In this document: positions 37,101 through 49,032 of the stretch, piece by piece | Layout of the letters: each line of letters starts with the position of its first letter | How positions within the stretch are numbered: the first letter of the stretch is position 1 | NCBI GenBank assembly: GCA_016717705.1 | Contig: JADKFD010000031.1 | Location: 1 to 64,000 of the forward strand | Direction: 5' to 3' | Source: Rhodanobacteraceae bacterium | GTDB lineage: Bacteria > Pseudomonadota > Gammaproteobacteria > Xanthomonadales > SZUA-5 | Length of the DNA stretch: 64,000 nucleotides | Translations under genes and position numbers: made by a program | The notes under the pieces: model-generated | What the model saw: only the letters and a program-made list of their open reading frames with translations | Databases searched by the model: none | Told to the model about the DNA's origin: nothing

Positions 37101-37681
37101 ACATTGCAGGTTCCGGATTTGACCGCATCGGCGGCGCTGCTGCTGCGGTAGCCGTGATTGACAAAGCCCAGTTGCAGATCGACCAGCTCGCGCTTGTCAG
37201 CCGGCACGATCAACTCGAGCACGGCTTCACTGCCCGGCACCATCGGCAGCGCCAGGATGCCGCTGCGCGGATTGTCGGCATCGGTGTAGGGACCGCGGAC
37301 GACACTGCGCTGGGTATCGCTCAGCCAGAGCTCGGCGCCCTGCGGCAGGCGCAGACGCGAGAAGCCAACGTCGATGCTGACCGCGCCGTCGGCACGGATC
37401 GGCAATCGCCATATCAGGCGACCATCGACAAGAGTGGTCCATTCGCCACCACTGCTCGTATCGGCGCTGACTTCGATTGACTTGATTCGATGCGTGACGG
37501 CATAGCGCCGCGGTTGCCCGGCAAGCGCAGCGCGCGTGTCCTCCGCCTGAAGTTTGGCCAGGTCGAGTGCGTCATATTGCAGGGTCGACGCTGCCGACGG
37601 TGCATCAAGCGCTACGCTGGGCGGCTGCGCGGCGAACGCGCTGCCGGCCACGCACATCAGTGCCACCAATGAAAATCGCAT
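34184..37681 (-). CDS. secreted lysyl-endopeptidase-like serine protease with PKD domain
   Basis: The product is about 1165 residues from ATG 37681 and has a signal peptide (residues 1-18). The chymotrypsin-like domain carries H245 in L-T-A-N-H-C-L, D301 in A-P-S-D-M-T-L-L and S384 in E-S-R-S-S-G-A-A-L-W. This is the triad layout of Achromobacter lysyl endopeptidase and Xanthomonadales exoproteases. The domain is followed by a PKD-type module (about 457-525, with Y-S-W-D-I-D-G-D-G). A beta-rich region (about 540-860) and a C-terminal domain with Trp/Gly-rich repeats (W-Y-T-G-N-A-D-R-T-P-T-W-Y-I-V-Q-G) end the protein. It probably digests extracellular protein; the TTG at 37702 is an alternative start. 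Confidence 0.87.
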   Translation of the reverse strand: MRFSLVALMCVAGSAFAAQPPSVALDAPSAASTLQYDALDLAKLQAEDTRAALAGQPRRYAVTHRIKSIEVSADTSSGGEWTTLVDGRLIWRLPIRADGAVSIDVGFSRLRLPQGAELWLSDTQRSVVRGPYTDADNPRSGILALPMVPGSEAVLELIVPADKRELVDLQLGFVNHGYRSSSAADAVKSGTCNVDTGCAQGDAWRQQIRSAAHFTFTADAGLSCTGQLVNRSNGDRAPLFLTANHCLKDAPIAATVVVYWKYESPTCREVNSGANGNPLPLTIAAATQSGAALLATYAPSDMTLLRLSQAPPALADAYWSGWDRRNLAPTSAVTIHHPQGHEKRISFENDALAISDYEPTPAGDATTHLKVFDWDVGTTESRSSGAALWNADKRIVGTLHGGFAACGNNDADYYGRLFTSWTGGGTDTTRLSNHLDPIASGAETVNGTGTCNAPTLTLTTNADPVIAGSDVLFTATASGGAGGYSYSWDIDGDGVIDKKSSTNTLSARFNREVQFNASVIVADSLGCESTAQRAVSVVGHRVRLQAALGQPTQVCGDNDATIEPGERWRLDTQLVNAGQRATSAEALSLFAKSGVDSVAGALRDQYGYAVTDSTQGGQCDYQYIDITNQVPALQLTASGSFPANDDGRTGVIDLAAVNGAFNFYGQTVSQVVMSTNGYIGTSAATTGGDFTNLCGATPSADNNGGRLQVMHDDLVAGSLRWASFAQCPRPSTVAPFAQRCLVFQWNNAGVYAGSTATGDFDFQAVVYPQTWQIIYQYRNSIPGNGETATVGILNPAVAGQQLTSSCNQPQVTPLRAVCFYHPQHLPASADITKLRMENPLVDVGSLQPAATKAVSTFFAVDPAATCGSRYRIGLAGTADDNSGNFSTSTFEFLVGDDGNCNVSNSCAVSLPPVVNLRPGVFFNPRRAGNGLVSHVVPVPGQLPIFFAAWYTGNADRTPTWYIVQGQVQDNQVVAPILRVTRDVAAGTFSVDRQTVGSARVHFVSAEKILFNYFIDATSEGGSEILSHGFQGLASGTPNRTGTWFYGQEDGWGQTYDSYVANTVAREFITTYLYDSTGQPRWVLTDAAAADTGDLPTNAYQVHCPSCGWIDFFDSVKPAGSMRRSFVAPNSGTLSTTFTLPLPMLGTWNRNQVPISILTPVLPEQQ

Positions 37682-37883
37682 GAGCCGCTCCAATGCCAGC
37701 AAAACCAGAGGTTAGCGCCGCCGCGGCGTCGATACCACAGGGTGAGGCCGATGGCCGATCCTGAAGCGCCCGACGCGGTGGCTGCGTTTGGCACCTTTAT
37801 AGACGACTGCGCGCAAATGTCTGTGTCACAGCGAACGCTGCAGGCTCTGCGAACAAGTCACGCGCGGGTCCTATACTCGTCGC

Positions 37884-40800
37884 ATGCTCCCTTCACCCTC
37901 CCAGCGTGCCACCGCGGGCGCCGTTGCCGTGCTCCTGGCGCTGGCCTGCGTGCTTGCGGCTGCCTATCTGGCGCCGCCGGCGCCCTGGCTGCTGTGGCTG
38001 GCACTGCCCTTGCTCAGTTACGCCCGGATCCAGCGCGATGTCGAACACGCGCAGCGCTGGCGCGGCGCCGAAGGTCGCTGGCGCGCGCTGTTGGCGCTGG
38101 CGCTGCCGCTGGCCGGCGGCCTTGCCTGCGACGTGCTGCTGAGTCCCTTGCTGCAGGCACTGCGCACGCCCGACCGGCTCTATCCGCTGCTGGGCTTTGC
38201 CGCGTTGATCGTGGGCCTGGTTGTGGCGCAATGGCGCTCCTGGCCATGGTTCGGATTGTTGTTCCTGTCGCGACTGCCTGCGGCCAGCCCCGAACTCAGC
38301 GTCTGGCAACGCCTGCGCGAGCGCGGGCGCGACTTGAATGCGGCGCCGGACGCCTTCTTCACCGATGGGCTGCCGGTCAGCTGCGCCGTGCTGGCGGTGC
38401 TCGTCGCGCCGCTGCTGGTGCCCTGGTGGCCAGTCTCCTGGCCGCATCTGGGGCTGGCCCTGGTGCTGGCGCTGGTGCTGCTGGCGGCTGTCGAGGTGAT
38501 CCTCCGGCGCACCGGCCACGCGCGCAGGCGACCGCAACCGGTCAGCGAGCTGCCATCGTTCCTGCTCGACGGCAGCAACAGCGCCGACGAGGAGATCACC
38601 GACCCGGAGGTGTTGCCGTCGACCCCCGAACCAGCGTCCGGCCCGGACCATGATCTGTTGCTGGCGGCACGCCGCGGCGACGCTGCGGCGGTCAAACTGG
38701 CACTCAGTCGCGGCGCCGATGCCAATGCCACACCGCCGGCCGAAGCCGCCGATCAGCGCAGCGCTTTGATCGCCGCAGCGACCGCCGCCGATCTTGGCAG
38801 CCTGCGTGCCCTGATCGGCGCCGGCGCTCAGGTCAATCGCCTGTGCGCCGGCCTGACCGCGTTGCTGGCAGCAACCCGCGACAGCTATGCCGGTCGCATC
38901 GACGCGGTGATGACCCTGCTGGCCAATGGCGCCGATCCCAATCTGGCGGACGACGGTGGCAATACGCCGTTGCATCTGGCGGCGCTGACACGCGATGCCG
39001 GGGTCGCCCAGAGCCTGCTGGATGCCGGCGCCCAACTGGATGCGATCAACCGCGAGGACATGACGCCGCTGGGGCTGGCCTGCGAAGCAGCGAACTGGGT
39101 GGTGGTCGAATTCCTGGTCAAGCACGGCGCACGCTCGGATGTCGAAGGCGCAACACCCGCGCTCTTGTTCGCGGCGGCGGTCGACGGCGACGATCCACGC
39201 GGCGTCAAACTGCTGCTGAAGGCCAAGGCCAGGATCAACGCGCGCGGACCGCAGGGGCGCAGCGCGCTGATGGTCGCCGCGCTGGCCGACAATGCCGAAA
39301 TCGCCGATGCCCTGTTGGCCGCTGGCGCCGAGGTCGAGGCGCGCGACGACGCCGGCCACAGCGCGCTGCTGGAAGCGGCACGCGCAGGCGCCAACCGCGT
39401 ATTGCAGCGGCTGGTCTTCCACAAGCCCGATGCACTGGCGACCGACCAGCGCGGCCGCGGCGCCCTGCATCTGGCGGCGCAGTCGGGCAATGCCGGGGTC
39501 GAGACATTGAACCTGCTGCTGGCACTGGGATGCCCGGCAGACGCCGCAGACCACGGCGGCGCCAGCGCCGCGGATCTGGCGGCCGCTGCCGGTCGCTGGC
39601 CGATGGTGCGCATCCTCGATCCGAAATACCCGTTGCCGAGCTCGCACGTCAGCGATGAGCACGAGGCAGCAAGCGCACCCGTCGAACGCATCGAACCGGA
39701 CCTGCCCGGTCGATTGCTGGTGCGGGCGGCGATGCAGGGGCGCTTCCCGCTGTACCAGGAACTGCTGCAGATTCCCGGCATCAGCGCCGTCGACCTCGCC
39801 GAAGCCCTGCGCGTGGCGGCGGCGCATCAGGACCGCCGCTATGTCGATGCGGTGCTCGGTCACGGCTACGACGCTTTCGCTCGCGATGCATCCGGATTGT
39901 CGGTGTGGGAACGCCTGTGCGCCGAGCGCCCGGCGCCGCTGTACGCGCTGGAGTCGCTGCTCGAAGGCGCAGAACGCAACACGAACACAGCGGCCAGTCT
40001 GTTGCCGGGACTGTGCCAGCTCGAAATCGAGCCCGCGCGCGCCGAGCAGTTCGCTGCCTTGCGCGAGCGCGCGCTGGCCCTCGCCGATCCCCGCGCATGC
40101 GACGCCCAGGGCAAGCCGCCGCTGCTGCTGGCGATCCCGCATCTGCCGCTGGACTGGATCGAGCGCCTGCTGGCCATCGGCGCCGACGCCAATGCACAGG
40201 ACCCGGACGGACGCAGCGCCTTGTCCGCGCTGGCGTGGTCGCGCCGCGCGGACGCGCGCGAAATCGCGCCATTGCTGATCCGCGCCGGCGCCGATCCGGC
40301 GCAGAAGGCGCGTGATGGCACCACCGCTGCGGGTATCGCCCGGCTGACCGGGCAAGTCGAACTGGCAACCCTGCTCGACTGGCCCGCGGGTGCCCATCCC
40401 GGCCATGCGCTCGATGGCCGCAGCGTGGCTGCAGCCGGCAAGCGCGGTGACCTCGCCACGCTGGATCGCCTGCTCAGCCTGGGACTGGATGTCGATGGCG
40501 TCGACGAACAGGGTGCAACGGCGCTGCTGCATGCGGTCGGCACCGGTCAGCTCGACCTGTGCAAGGCCCTGCACGAGCGCGGCGCCGATCTCAACCACGT
40601 TTCCACGCGCGGCGTCGCGCCACTCGCCGCCGCCATCCTGGCCGGGCGCAGCCCGGTGGTCGATTGGCTGCTGGCGCGCGGCGTCGACATCGAAAGCGTG
40701 CTGCTCGGGCGCATGACCGCGCTGGCACTGGCCGCGGCCTGTCTGCGCCTGCCGCTGGTCGAGAGCCTGCTGCAGCGCGCCGATCCCGAGGGACGCGCCG

Positions 40801-41258
40801 CCGCCGATTCTCCGCTGCAGGCCACACTGGCCCTGGTGGACGATCCGACGCGCCCGATCGCGGCAATCCAGGCCGTGCTCAGCCGTTTGCTGGAAGCGCG
40901 CGCCAACCCGGATCGGCCCGACGCCGACGGCCGCACACCGCTGCTGCGCTTGCTGGGCAGCGGTCGCGTCGAACCATCGATGCGCGATGAGACACGGCTG
41001 CAACCGATCGTGTTGACCCTGCTGCAGGGCGGCGCCAATCCGAACGCACCCGACCGCAGCGGCCGCACCCCGCTGCACTGGGCCTGCCGCCACGGCCTGG
41101 TCCAGTGCGGCGGCACCCTGCTCGAACTCGGCGCCGATCCGCGCGTGACCGACGACGCCCGGCAAATGCCGATCGACATGCTGTCGCCGCGCTACCGCAT
41201 CCACCTCGGACCGGCGCTGCGCCAGGCGGCCGAGGCGTGGAATCGGCAGCGGGGGTGA
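37884..41258 (+). CDS. membrane-anchored ankyrin-repeat protein
   Basis: The 1124-residue protein has an N-terminal membrane part with about five or six hydrophobic helices (residues about 10-210). A charged linker follows, then two large blocks of ankyrin repeats (about 255-570 and 730-1110) with recurring G-A-D-P-N, T-P-L-H-L-A-A and G-R-T-P-L-L motifs. A less regular helical region (about 600-720) separates them. Cytoplasmic ankyrin arrays bind other proteins; partner and role are unknown. Such size with a polytopic N-terminus is unusual, although similar proteins occur in Xanthomonadaceae. The ankyrin DNA also reads open on the opposite strand, which is a composition effect. Confidence 0.82.
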   Translation: MLPSPSQRATAGAVAVLLALACVLAAAYLAPPAPWLLWLALPLLSYARIQRDVEHAQRWRGAEGRWRALLALALPLAGGLACDVLLSPLLQALRTPDRLYPLLGFAALIVGLVVAQWRSWPWFGLLFLSRLPAASPELSVWQRLRERGRDLNAAPDAFFTDGLPVSCAVLAVLVAPLLVPWWPVSWPHLGLALVLALVLLAAVEVILRRTGHARRRPQPVSELPSFLLDGSNSADEEITDPEVLPSTPEPASGPDHDLLLAARRGDAAAVKLALSRGADANATPPAEAADQRSALIAAATAADLGSLRALIGAGAQVNRLCAGLTALLAATRDSYAGRIDAVMTLLANGADPNLADDGGNTPLHLAALTRDAGVAQSLLDAGAQLDAINREDMTPLGLACEAANWVVVEFLVKHGARSDVEGATPALLFAAAVDGDDPRGVKLLLKAKARINARGPQGRSALMVAALADNAEIADALLAAGAEVEARDDAGHSALLEAARAGANRVLQRLVFHKPDALATDQRGRGALHLAAQSGNAGVETLNLLLALGCPADAADHGGASAADLAAAAGRWPMVRILDPKYPLPSSHVSDEHEAASAPVERIEPDLPGRLLVRAAMQGRFPLYQELLQIPGISAVDLAEALRVAAAHQDRRYVDAVLGHGYDAFARDASGLSVWERLCAERPAPLYALESLLEGAERNTNTAASLLPGLCQLEIEPARAEQFAALRERALALADPRACDAQGKPPLLLAIPHLPLDWIERLLAIGADANAQDPDGRSALSALAWSRRADAREIAPLLIRAGADPAQKARDGTTAAGIARLTGQVELATLLDWPAGAHPGHALDGRSVAAAGKRGDLATLDRLLSLGLDVDGVDEQGATALLHAVGTGQLDLCKALHERGADLNHVSTRGVAPLAAAILAGRSPVVDWLLARGVDIESVLLGRMTALALAAACLRLPLVESLLQRADPEGRAAADSPLQATLALVDDPTRPIAAIQAVLSRLLEARANPDRPDADGRTPLLRLLGSGRVEPSMRDETRLQPIVLTLLQGGANPNAPDRSGRTPLHWACRHGLVQCGGTLLELGADPRVTDDARQMPIDMLSPRYRIHLGPALRQAAEAWNRQRG

Positions 41259-41259
41259 G

Positions 41260-41305
41260 GTTGGTTGTTGGTTGTTGGTTGTTGGTTGTTGGTTGTTGGT
41301 TGTGG
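41260..41305. repeat. (TTGTTGG)n microsatellite
   Basis: TTGTTGG is repeated about six times directly after the ankyrin gene stop codon. It precedes the degenerate family 1 REP at 41312-41375. Confidence 0.8.
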
Positions 41306-41311
41306 AGCGGG

Positions 41312-41375
41312 TTGTCGCGCGCGCTGCGCCGTAAATCCTGCGCAGGATTTGTAGGAGCGCGCTCGCGCGCGATGC
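41312..41375. repeat. degenerate family 1 REP pair, copy F
   Basis: The right arm TGTAGGAGCGCGCTCGCGCGCGATG (41350-41374) is intact and the spacer remnant TAAATCCTGCGCAGGATT precedes it. The left arm is worn down to GTCGCGCGCGCTGCG. Confidence 0.65.
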
Positions 41376-41461
41376 CTTTCCAAAAACCGACAACCGAAAT
41401 CCGACAACCGGCTCCGCGGCCGTCTGTCATCCTATGCGGCCCCGTTCCCCGGTGCCCCGCC

Positions 41462-42682
41462 ATGTACGACAAGCCACCTCCGAAGCGCGGCCCGCGGCCG
41501 CCCAAGCGCGACGCCGCGCCCCGGGCCAAGGAACAGAACGTCTATCACCACCCGGATGCGCAGATCAAAGCGCCGGAGAAGGCGCCGCGCTACACGCCGG
41601 CCAGCGCGCCCGAACGCTCATCGCCGTGGAATCGGCCCGAAGGCGGCCCGCCGTCGCGGGCTACGTCACCGCGCCCGAGCGGCGATCGGCCGCCAAATCG
41701 CTATCAGGGCAGCAGCGACCGGCCGGCATCTGAACCGCGGGGTGATCGACCAGCCAGCCGCTATCAAGGCAGCGCCGAACGGCCGGCGGCGGCGCCACGT
41801 GGCGACCGCCCCTACGCCGCCGCACGGCCCGAGCGCGCGCGCCCGGATTCCAGCCGCGACACGCGCAGCGAGCGCCCGGCCTATGCACCGCGTCCCGCGC
41901 CGATCGAGGCCGTGCCCGAGCCGGGCATCGACGAACACGAGGTCCATGCCCAGCGCAAGCGCGAGCTGCGCATCTACGGCCGCGCCGCCTGCCTGGCGGT
42001 CGCCGACGACCGCTTCGAGGCCATTCGCAAGCTGTATGTGACGCGCCAGCGCGCGCGCGAACTGGCGCCGCTGCTGGCACGGCTGGCGGCGGCGCGGGTC
42101 GGCTTCAACGAGGTCGAGGAGGCTGATCTGGAGCGCCTGACCGCATCGCAGCACCACGAAGGCGTGGCCTGCGACATCCTGCGCAAGGAGCAGCCGACGC
42201 TGGCCGAACTGCTGTCCTCGCTGGCACATCAGGACGGCCCGGTGTGCCTGGTCGCGCTCGATGGCGTCGGCAACCCGCACAACTTCGGCGCCATCCTGCG
42301 CAGCGCCGCGCATTTCGGTGCACGCGCGGTGCTGATCCCCGAGGATTCCACGCTGACTTTGGCTGGCGCCGTCTACCGCGTCGCCGAGGGCGCCGCCGAG
42401 CGTGTTGCCGTGGTGCGTTTCCCCGATCTGGCCGCGCTGGAAGGCTATGACCTGGACCTCATTGCGATGACCGGCCAGGGCGAGCGCAGCCTGTATCGCG
42501 ACCCGCTGCCGGCGCGCAGCATCGTGCTGTTCGGCGCCGAGGGCGCGGGCTTGAGCCCGGCCTCCCTCAAGAAGGCCGATGCGCGTTACGCCATTCCCGG
42601 CAGCGGTCGCGTCGACAGCCTCAACGTGGCGCAGTCGGTTGCGGTCGTGCTGGGCGAGTGGTGGCGCGAGGTGAAGGCGTAG
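41462..42682 (+). CDS. TrmH/SpoU-family RNA 2'-O-methyltransferase with long disordered N-terminus (YfiF-like)
   Basis: The 406-residue product has about 150 N-terminal residues that are Pro/Arg/Ser-rich, with imperfect repeats around R-P-A-S-x-x-R-G-D-R-P and R-Y-Q-G-S. A substrate-binding domain follows (R-I-Y-G-R-A-A-C-L-A-V, Q-H-H-E-G-V-A-C-D-I). The SPOUT knot has D-G-V-G-N-P-H-N-F-G-A-I-L-R-S, L-F-G-A-E-G-A-G-L-S and S-L-N-V-A-Q-S-V-A-V. It transfers methyl from SAM to a ribose 2'-OH of rRNA or tRNA; the exact target is unknown. E. coli YfiF has the same layout with a shorter tail. Confidence 0.87.
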   Translation: MYDKPPPKRGPRPPKRDAAPRAKEQNVYHHPDAQIKAPEKAPRYTPASAPERSSPWNRPEGGPPSRATSPRPSGDRPPNRYQGSSDRPASEPRGDRPASRYQGSAERPAAAPRGDRPYAAARPERARPDSSRDTRSERPAYAPRPAPIEAVPEPGIDEHEVHAQRKRELRIYGRAACLAVADDRFEAIRKLYVTRQRARELAPLLARLAAARVGFNEVEEADLERLTASQHHEGVACDILRKEQPTLAELLSSLAHQDGPVCLVALDGVGNPHNFGAILRSAAHFGARAVLIPEDSTLTLAGAVYRVAEGAAERVAVVRFPDLAALEGYDLDLIAMTGQGERSLYRDPLPARSIVLFGAEGAGLSPASLKKADARYAIPGSGRVDSLNVAQSVAVVLGEWWREVKA

Positions 42683-42753
42683 CTGCCGCGCGCCCTGCTC
42701 TCATCGAAAATCCCGTATGTAATTGATTTTAAGGCACAACGAATTTCATGAAT

Positions 42754-42866
42754 CCGTTCGCCCTGAGCAAAGCGTCCGACGCTTTATCAGGACGCGTCGT
42801 CAAGGTCCCGCGCCCATGCTTGACGGCGCGTCTGAAGCTCTGGGACGCTTTGCTCAGGGCGAACGG
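42754..42866. repeat. long perfect-ended palindrome (CCGTTCGCCCTGAGC)
   Basis: Exact 24-base arms CCGTTCGCCCTGAGCAAAGC... and the inverse at 42843-42866 enclose 65 bases that contain a second inverted pair (GACGCGTCGTCAAG / CTTGACGGCGCGTC). The whole 113-base unit can fold into one hairpin between converging genes. Confidence 0.8.
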
Positions 42867-42926
42867 TGGTGGAAGTGAGCCAGTTCGATGCGCGAATAAG
42901 CGCACCGCCAAGGGCAGCCCGGACAC

Positions 42927-43622
42927 TCACGTCCCTTCCGCAATCACCCGCGCCCACTGCGCGCACGCCAGCGCATTCGGATGGTAGCCATCACTGGCAA
43001 AGGCAGTCGGATCGTCCGGCACCGGCGTCGCCAGGTGGTGGACGTTCTCGATCTCGGCGGCGACCTGCTGGCCGACGCGATCGAGCCGCGCCGCGCGCCA
43101 GCCGAAGGCCTGGCGTAGCGGTGACGGCAAGGCCGGAAAGCGCTGCATCGGTGGCACGCCGGCCAGCAGGACCTGCGCTTGCGGCGAATGGATCGTCAAC
43201 GCTGTCAGCAAGGCGGTGAGTCGCTGGCGCCAGGCACGCGCGGTGGTCAGGCGGGTGACGTCGTTGACCCCCACCGACACCAGGATCCAGTCCGCCCTGA
43301 TCGCCGGAATTTCCGGCAGCTGGCGCAGCAGATCGGCACAACTGGCGCCATTGTCGCCGTGCGCATGCCACTCGACGCGGCACTGATGGCGCTGCGCCAA
43401 GGCACGCGCCAGCTGCCCCGGCAGCGCATCGGCAAGCTGCTCGACGCCGACGCCGGCAATGATCGAATCGCCGACCAGCAACAGGCGCCGCGTCGGGCCG
43501 TTGCCGACAACGCCCGAGTTCGCCCCAGCCGCCGGCGGCATGCGCAGTGCCGTGCGCTTGACCCACAGGCCTTGCGGCAGCAGCAGCGGCAGCGAGAGCC
43601 AGAAGAGGGGACGTTTGATCAC
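42927..43622 (-). CDS. SGNH/GDSL-family hydrolase
   Basis: The 231-residue product (from GTG 43622) has a hydrophobic N-terminal segment (about 6-20), which is a signal peptide or anchor. The four SGNH blocks follow: G51-D-S-I with the catalytic Ser53, G88-H-G-D-like H-G-D-N-G-A (block II), G118-V-N-D (block III) and D211-G-Y-H214-P-N (block V). This is a lipase/esterase fold; substrates range from lipids to acetylated sugars. A longer frame exists but would start inside a palindromic repeat. Confidence 0.84.
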   Translation of the reverse strand: MIKRPLFWLSLPLLLPQGLWVKRTALRMPPAAGANSGVVGNGPTRRLLLVGDSIIAGVGVEQLADALPGQLARALAQRHQCRVEWHAHGDNGASCADLLRQLPEIPAIRADWILVSVGVNDVTRLTTARAWRQRLTALLTALTIHSPQAQVLLAGVPPMQRFPALPSPLRQAFGWRAARLDRVGQQVAAEIENVHHLATPVPDDPTAFASDGYHPNALACAQWARVIAEGT

Positions 43623-43637
43623 GAGGGCACGAGGGTC

Positions 43638-43720
43638 GTAGGTCACGTTGGCCGCGTTGCGGCCTACGTGACGTGCGTCTGGCACCGCCGTAGCGCATTA
43701 CCGCGCAACGTGACCTACGT
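43638..43720. repeat. palindromic repeat, GTAGGTCACGTTGGCC..GACCTAC family, copy 3
   Basis: GTAGGTCACGTTGGCCGCGTTGCGGCC and CCGCGCAACGTGACCTAC form the arms. The right end overlaps the stop codon of the next minus-strand gene (43715-43717). Confidence 0.7.
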
Positions 43721-44632
43721 CCGGAGAGCGCCGTCAATCGCTGCGCAAAGACGGCCCACAACTGACCTGCCCACAAACAAGCGCCGCTTGATCCGCACCA
43801 GCGACGAGATCTCGTCGTCGGCGCGGCCTTCGGCCATCAGCGTCGAATAGTCGGCATGCGCCGCGTTGACCGTCGGCAGGCTGGTGCCCAGCGCCGCGGC
43901 CATCGCCTGCACGATGCCCAGATCCTTGTGCAGCAATCCGAGCTTGAAGCCGCTGTCGAAGCGGCCTTCGAGCATGCTCAGGCCGCGCTTTTCCAGGAAC
44001 CAGCTGTTGGCGGCGCCCGCGGTCAGCACCGCGAGCAGTTCGGCGCGCGGTAGCCCAAGTGCTTCGCCGAAGGCCAGCGCTTCGCACACGGCTTCGGCGA
44101 TGCCGCCGATCATCACCTGGTTGACCGCCTTGGTCGCCTGGCCGGTGCCGACGCCGCCCATGCGCGTGACGCGCAGCGAAAACGCCTCGAAGGCCGGGCG
44201 CGCGCGTTCGAGCACAGTCTCGTCGCCGCCGACCATGACGCTCAATCGGCCGTTGCGCGCCCCTTCCACGCCACCGGTCAACGGTGCGTCGAGGAAATCG
44301 ACGCCGATGAGCTTGAGCTCGGCGGCCAGATCGGTGGCGGTCTGCATCGACACCGTCGAGGTATCGACGACGATGCTGCCGGCGCGCAGACCGGGTTTCA
44401 GCGCCGCGACCACCGCGCGCACGTCGGCGTCGGCCGACACGCAGACGAACACCAGATCACTCTGCGCGGCGACCTCGGCCAGCGATTCGGGCGCGTTGAC
44501 GCCGAGTTCGGCGGCCAGCTCGATGGCGCGCTCGCGAGTGCGGTTCCACACCGCAACCAGCAGACCGCGTGCGGCCAGGTGACGCGCCATCGGCGCGCCC
44601 ATGGCGCCGAGGCCGATGAAGGAGGATTTCAT
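43715..44632 (-). CDS. 3-hydroxyisobutyrate dehydrogenase-like NAD(P)-dependent oxidoreductase
   Basis: The 305-residue enzyme has a Rossmann opening F-I-G-L-G-A-M-G-A-P-M-A, V-D-T-S-T-V in the middle, F-L-D-A-P-L-T-G-G-V-E-G-A, and the catalytic Lys168 in G-T-G-Q-A-T-K-A-V-N-Q. These are the signatures of beta-hydroxyacid dehydrogenases (3-hydroxyisobutyrate or tartronate-semialdehyde type). The reaction is oxidation of a 3-hydroxy acid or the reverse. Substrate is not assignable without valine- or glyoxylate-pathway neighbours. ATG 44632 follows a modest spacing from an 11-G run upstream. Confidence 0.87.
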   Translation of the reverse strand: MKSSFIGLGAMGAPMARHLAARGLLVAVWNRTRERAIELAAELGVNAPESLAEVAAQSDLVFVCVSADADVRAVVAALKPGLRAGSIVVDTSTVSMQTATDLAAELKLIGVDFLDAPLTGGVEGARNGRLSVMVGGDETVLERARPAFEAFSLRVTRMGGVGTGQATKAVNQVMIGGIAEAVCEALAFGEALGLPRAELLAVLTAGAANSWFLEKRGLSMLEGRFDSGFKLGLLHKDLGIVQAMAAALGTSLPTVNAAHADYSTLMAEGRADDEISSLVRIKRRLFVGRSVVGRLCAAIDGALRT

Positions 44633-44798
44633 GGCTGGGTTCCCTGAATTGGCAGTGGGGCTGGGGGGGGGGGCGAGCCGGGGGTTGCCGCAGCGGAGCT
44701 TTTCCGGCCCAGGCAAGGGGGCGGGCAACGGTGCGGGCCGGCGGGGCGCCCGGCGCCTTGCAGCGCTGTCCTTTCCCGCCCGCCTGCCCGCCCAACAC

Positions 44799-46676
<1,878 letters not shown>

Positions 46677-46772
46677 CGACCGGGCACCCAGAAAGCTGAG
46701 GGGGCGCGCAGTCTAATGGACCTGCGTGAACGGCGCGCGACTGGATCGGCCAATTGGGCAGTTTGGGGGACG

Positions 46773-46850
46773 AATCGCGCGCGAGCGCGCTCCTACAAAT
46801 CCGCCGAAATTCCACGCAAGAATTGTAGAAGCGCGCTTGCGGGCGATGCT
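46773..46850. repeat. paired REP element (family 1), copy G, inverted spacer
   Basis: AATCGCGCGCGAGCGCGCTCCTACAA and TTGTAGAAGCGCGCTTGCGGGCGATG form the arms. The spacer reads CCGAAATTCCACGCAAGAA, the reverse of the GCGTGGA..CGG spacer in other copies. A half copy of the GTGGGAGCGG family follows at 46858-46880. Confidence 0.8.
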
Positions 46851-46905
46851 GTTGATCGCGGGATGAACCCGCTCCCACAAAAGCCCGCCCCCACCTCTTC
46901 CCGGC

Positions 46906-48999
<2,094 letters not shown>

Positions 49000-49032
49000 G
49001 GTGTTCTCAGTTGTTCACGTGCTGATCACAGT

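Noticed and set aside
37893..41393. A very long open frame (over 1,100 codons) on the minus strand opposite the ankyrin gene
   Set aside because: The plus strand encodes clear ankyrin and membrane segments. The opposite frame is Gln/Arg/Gly-rich without family motifs and is a by-product of GC-rich codon use.
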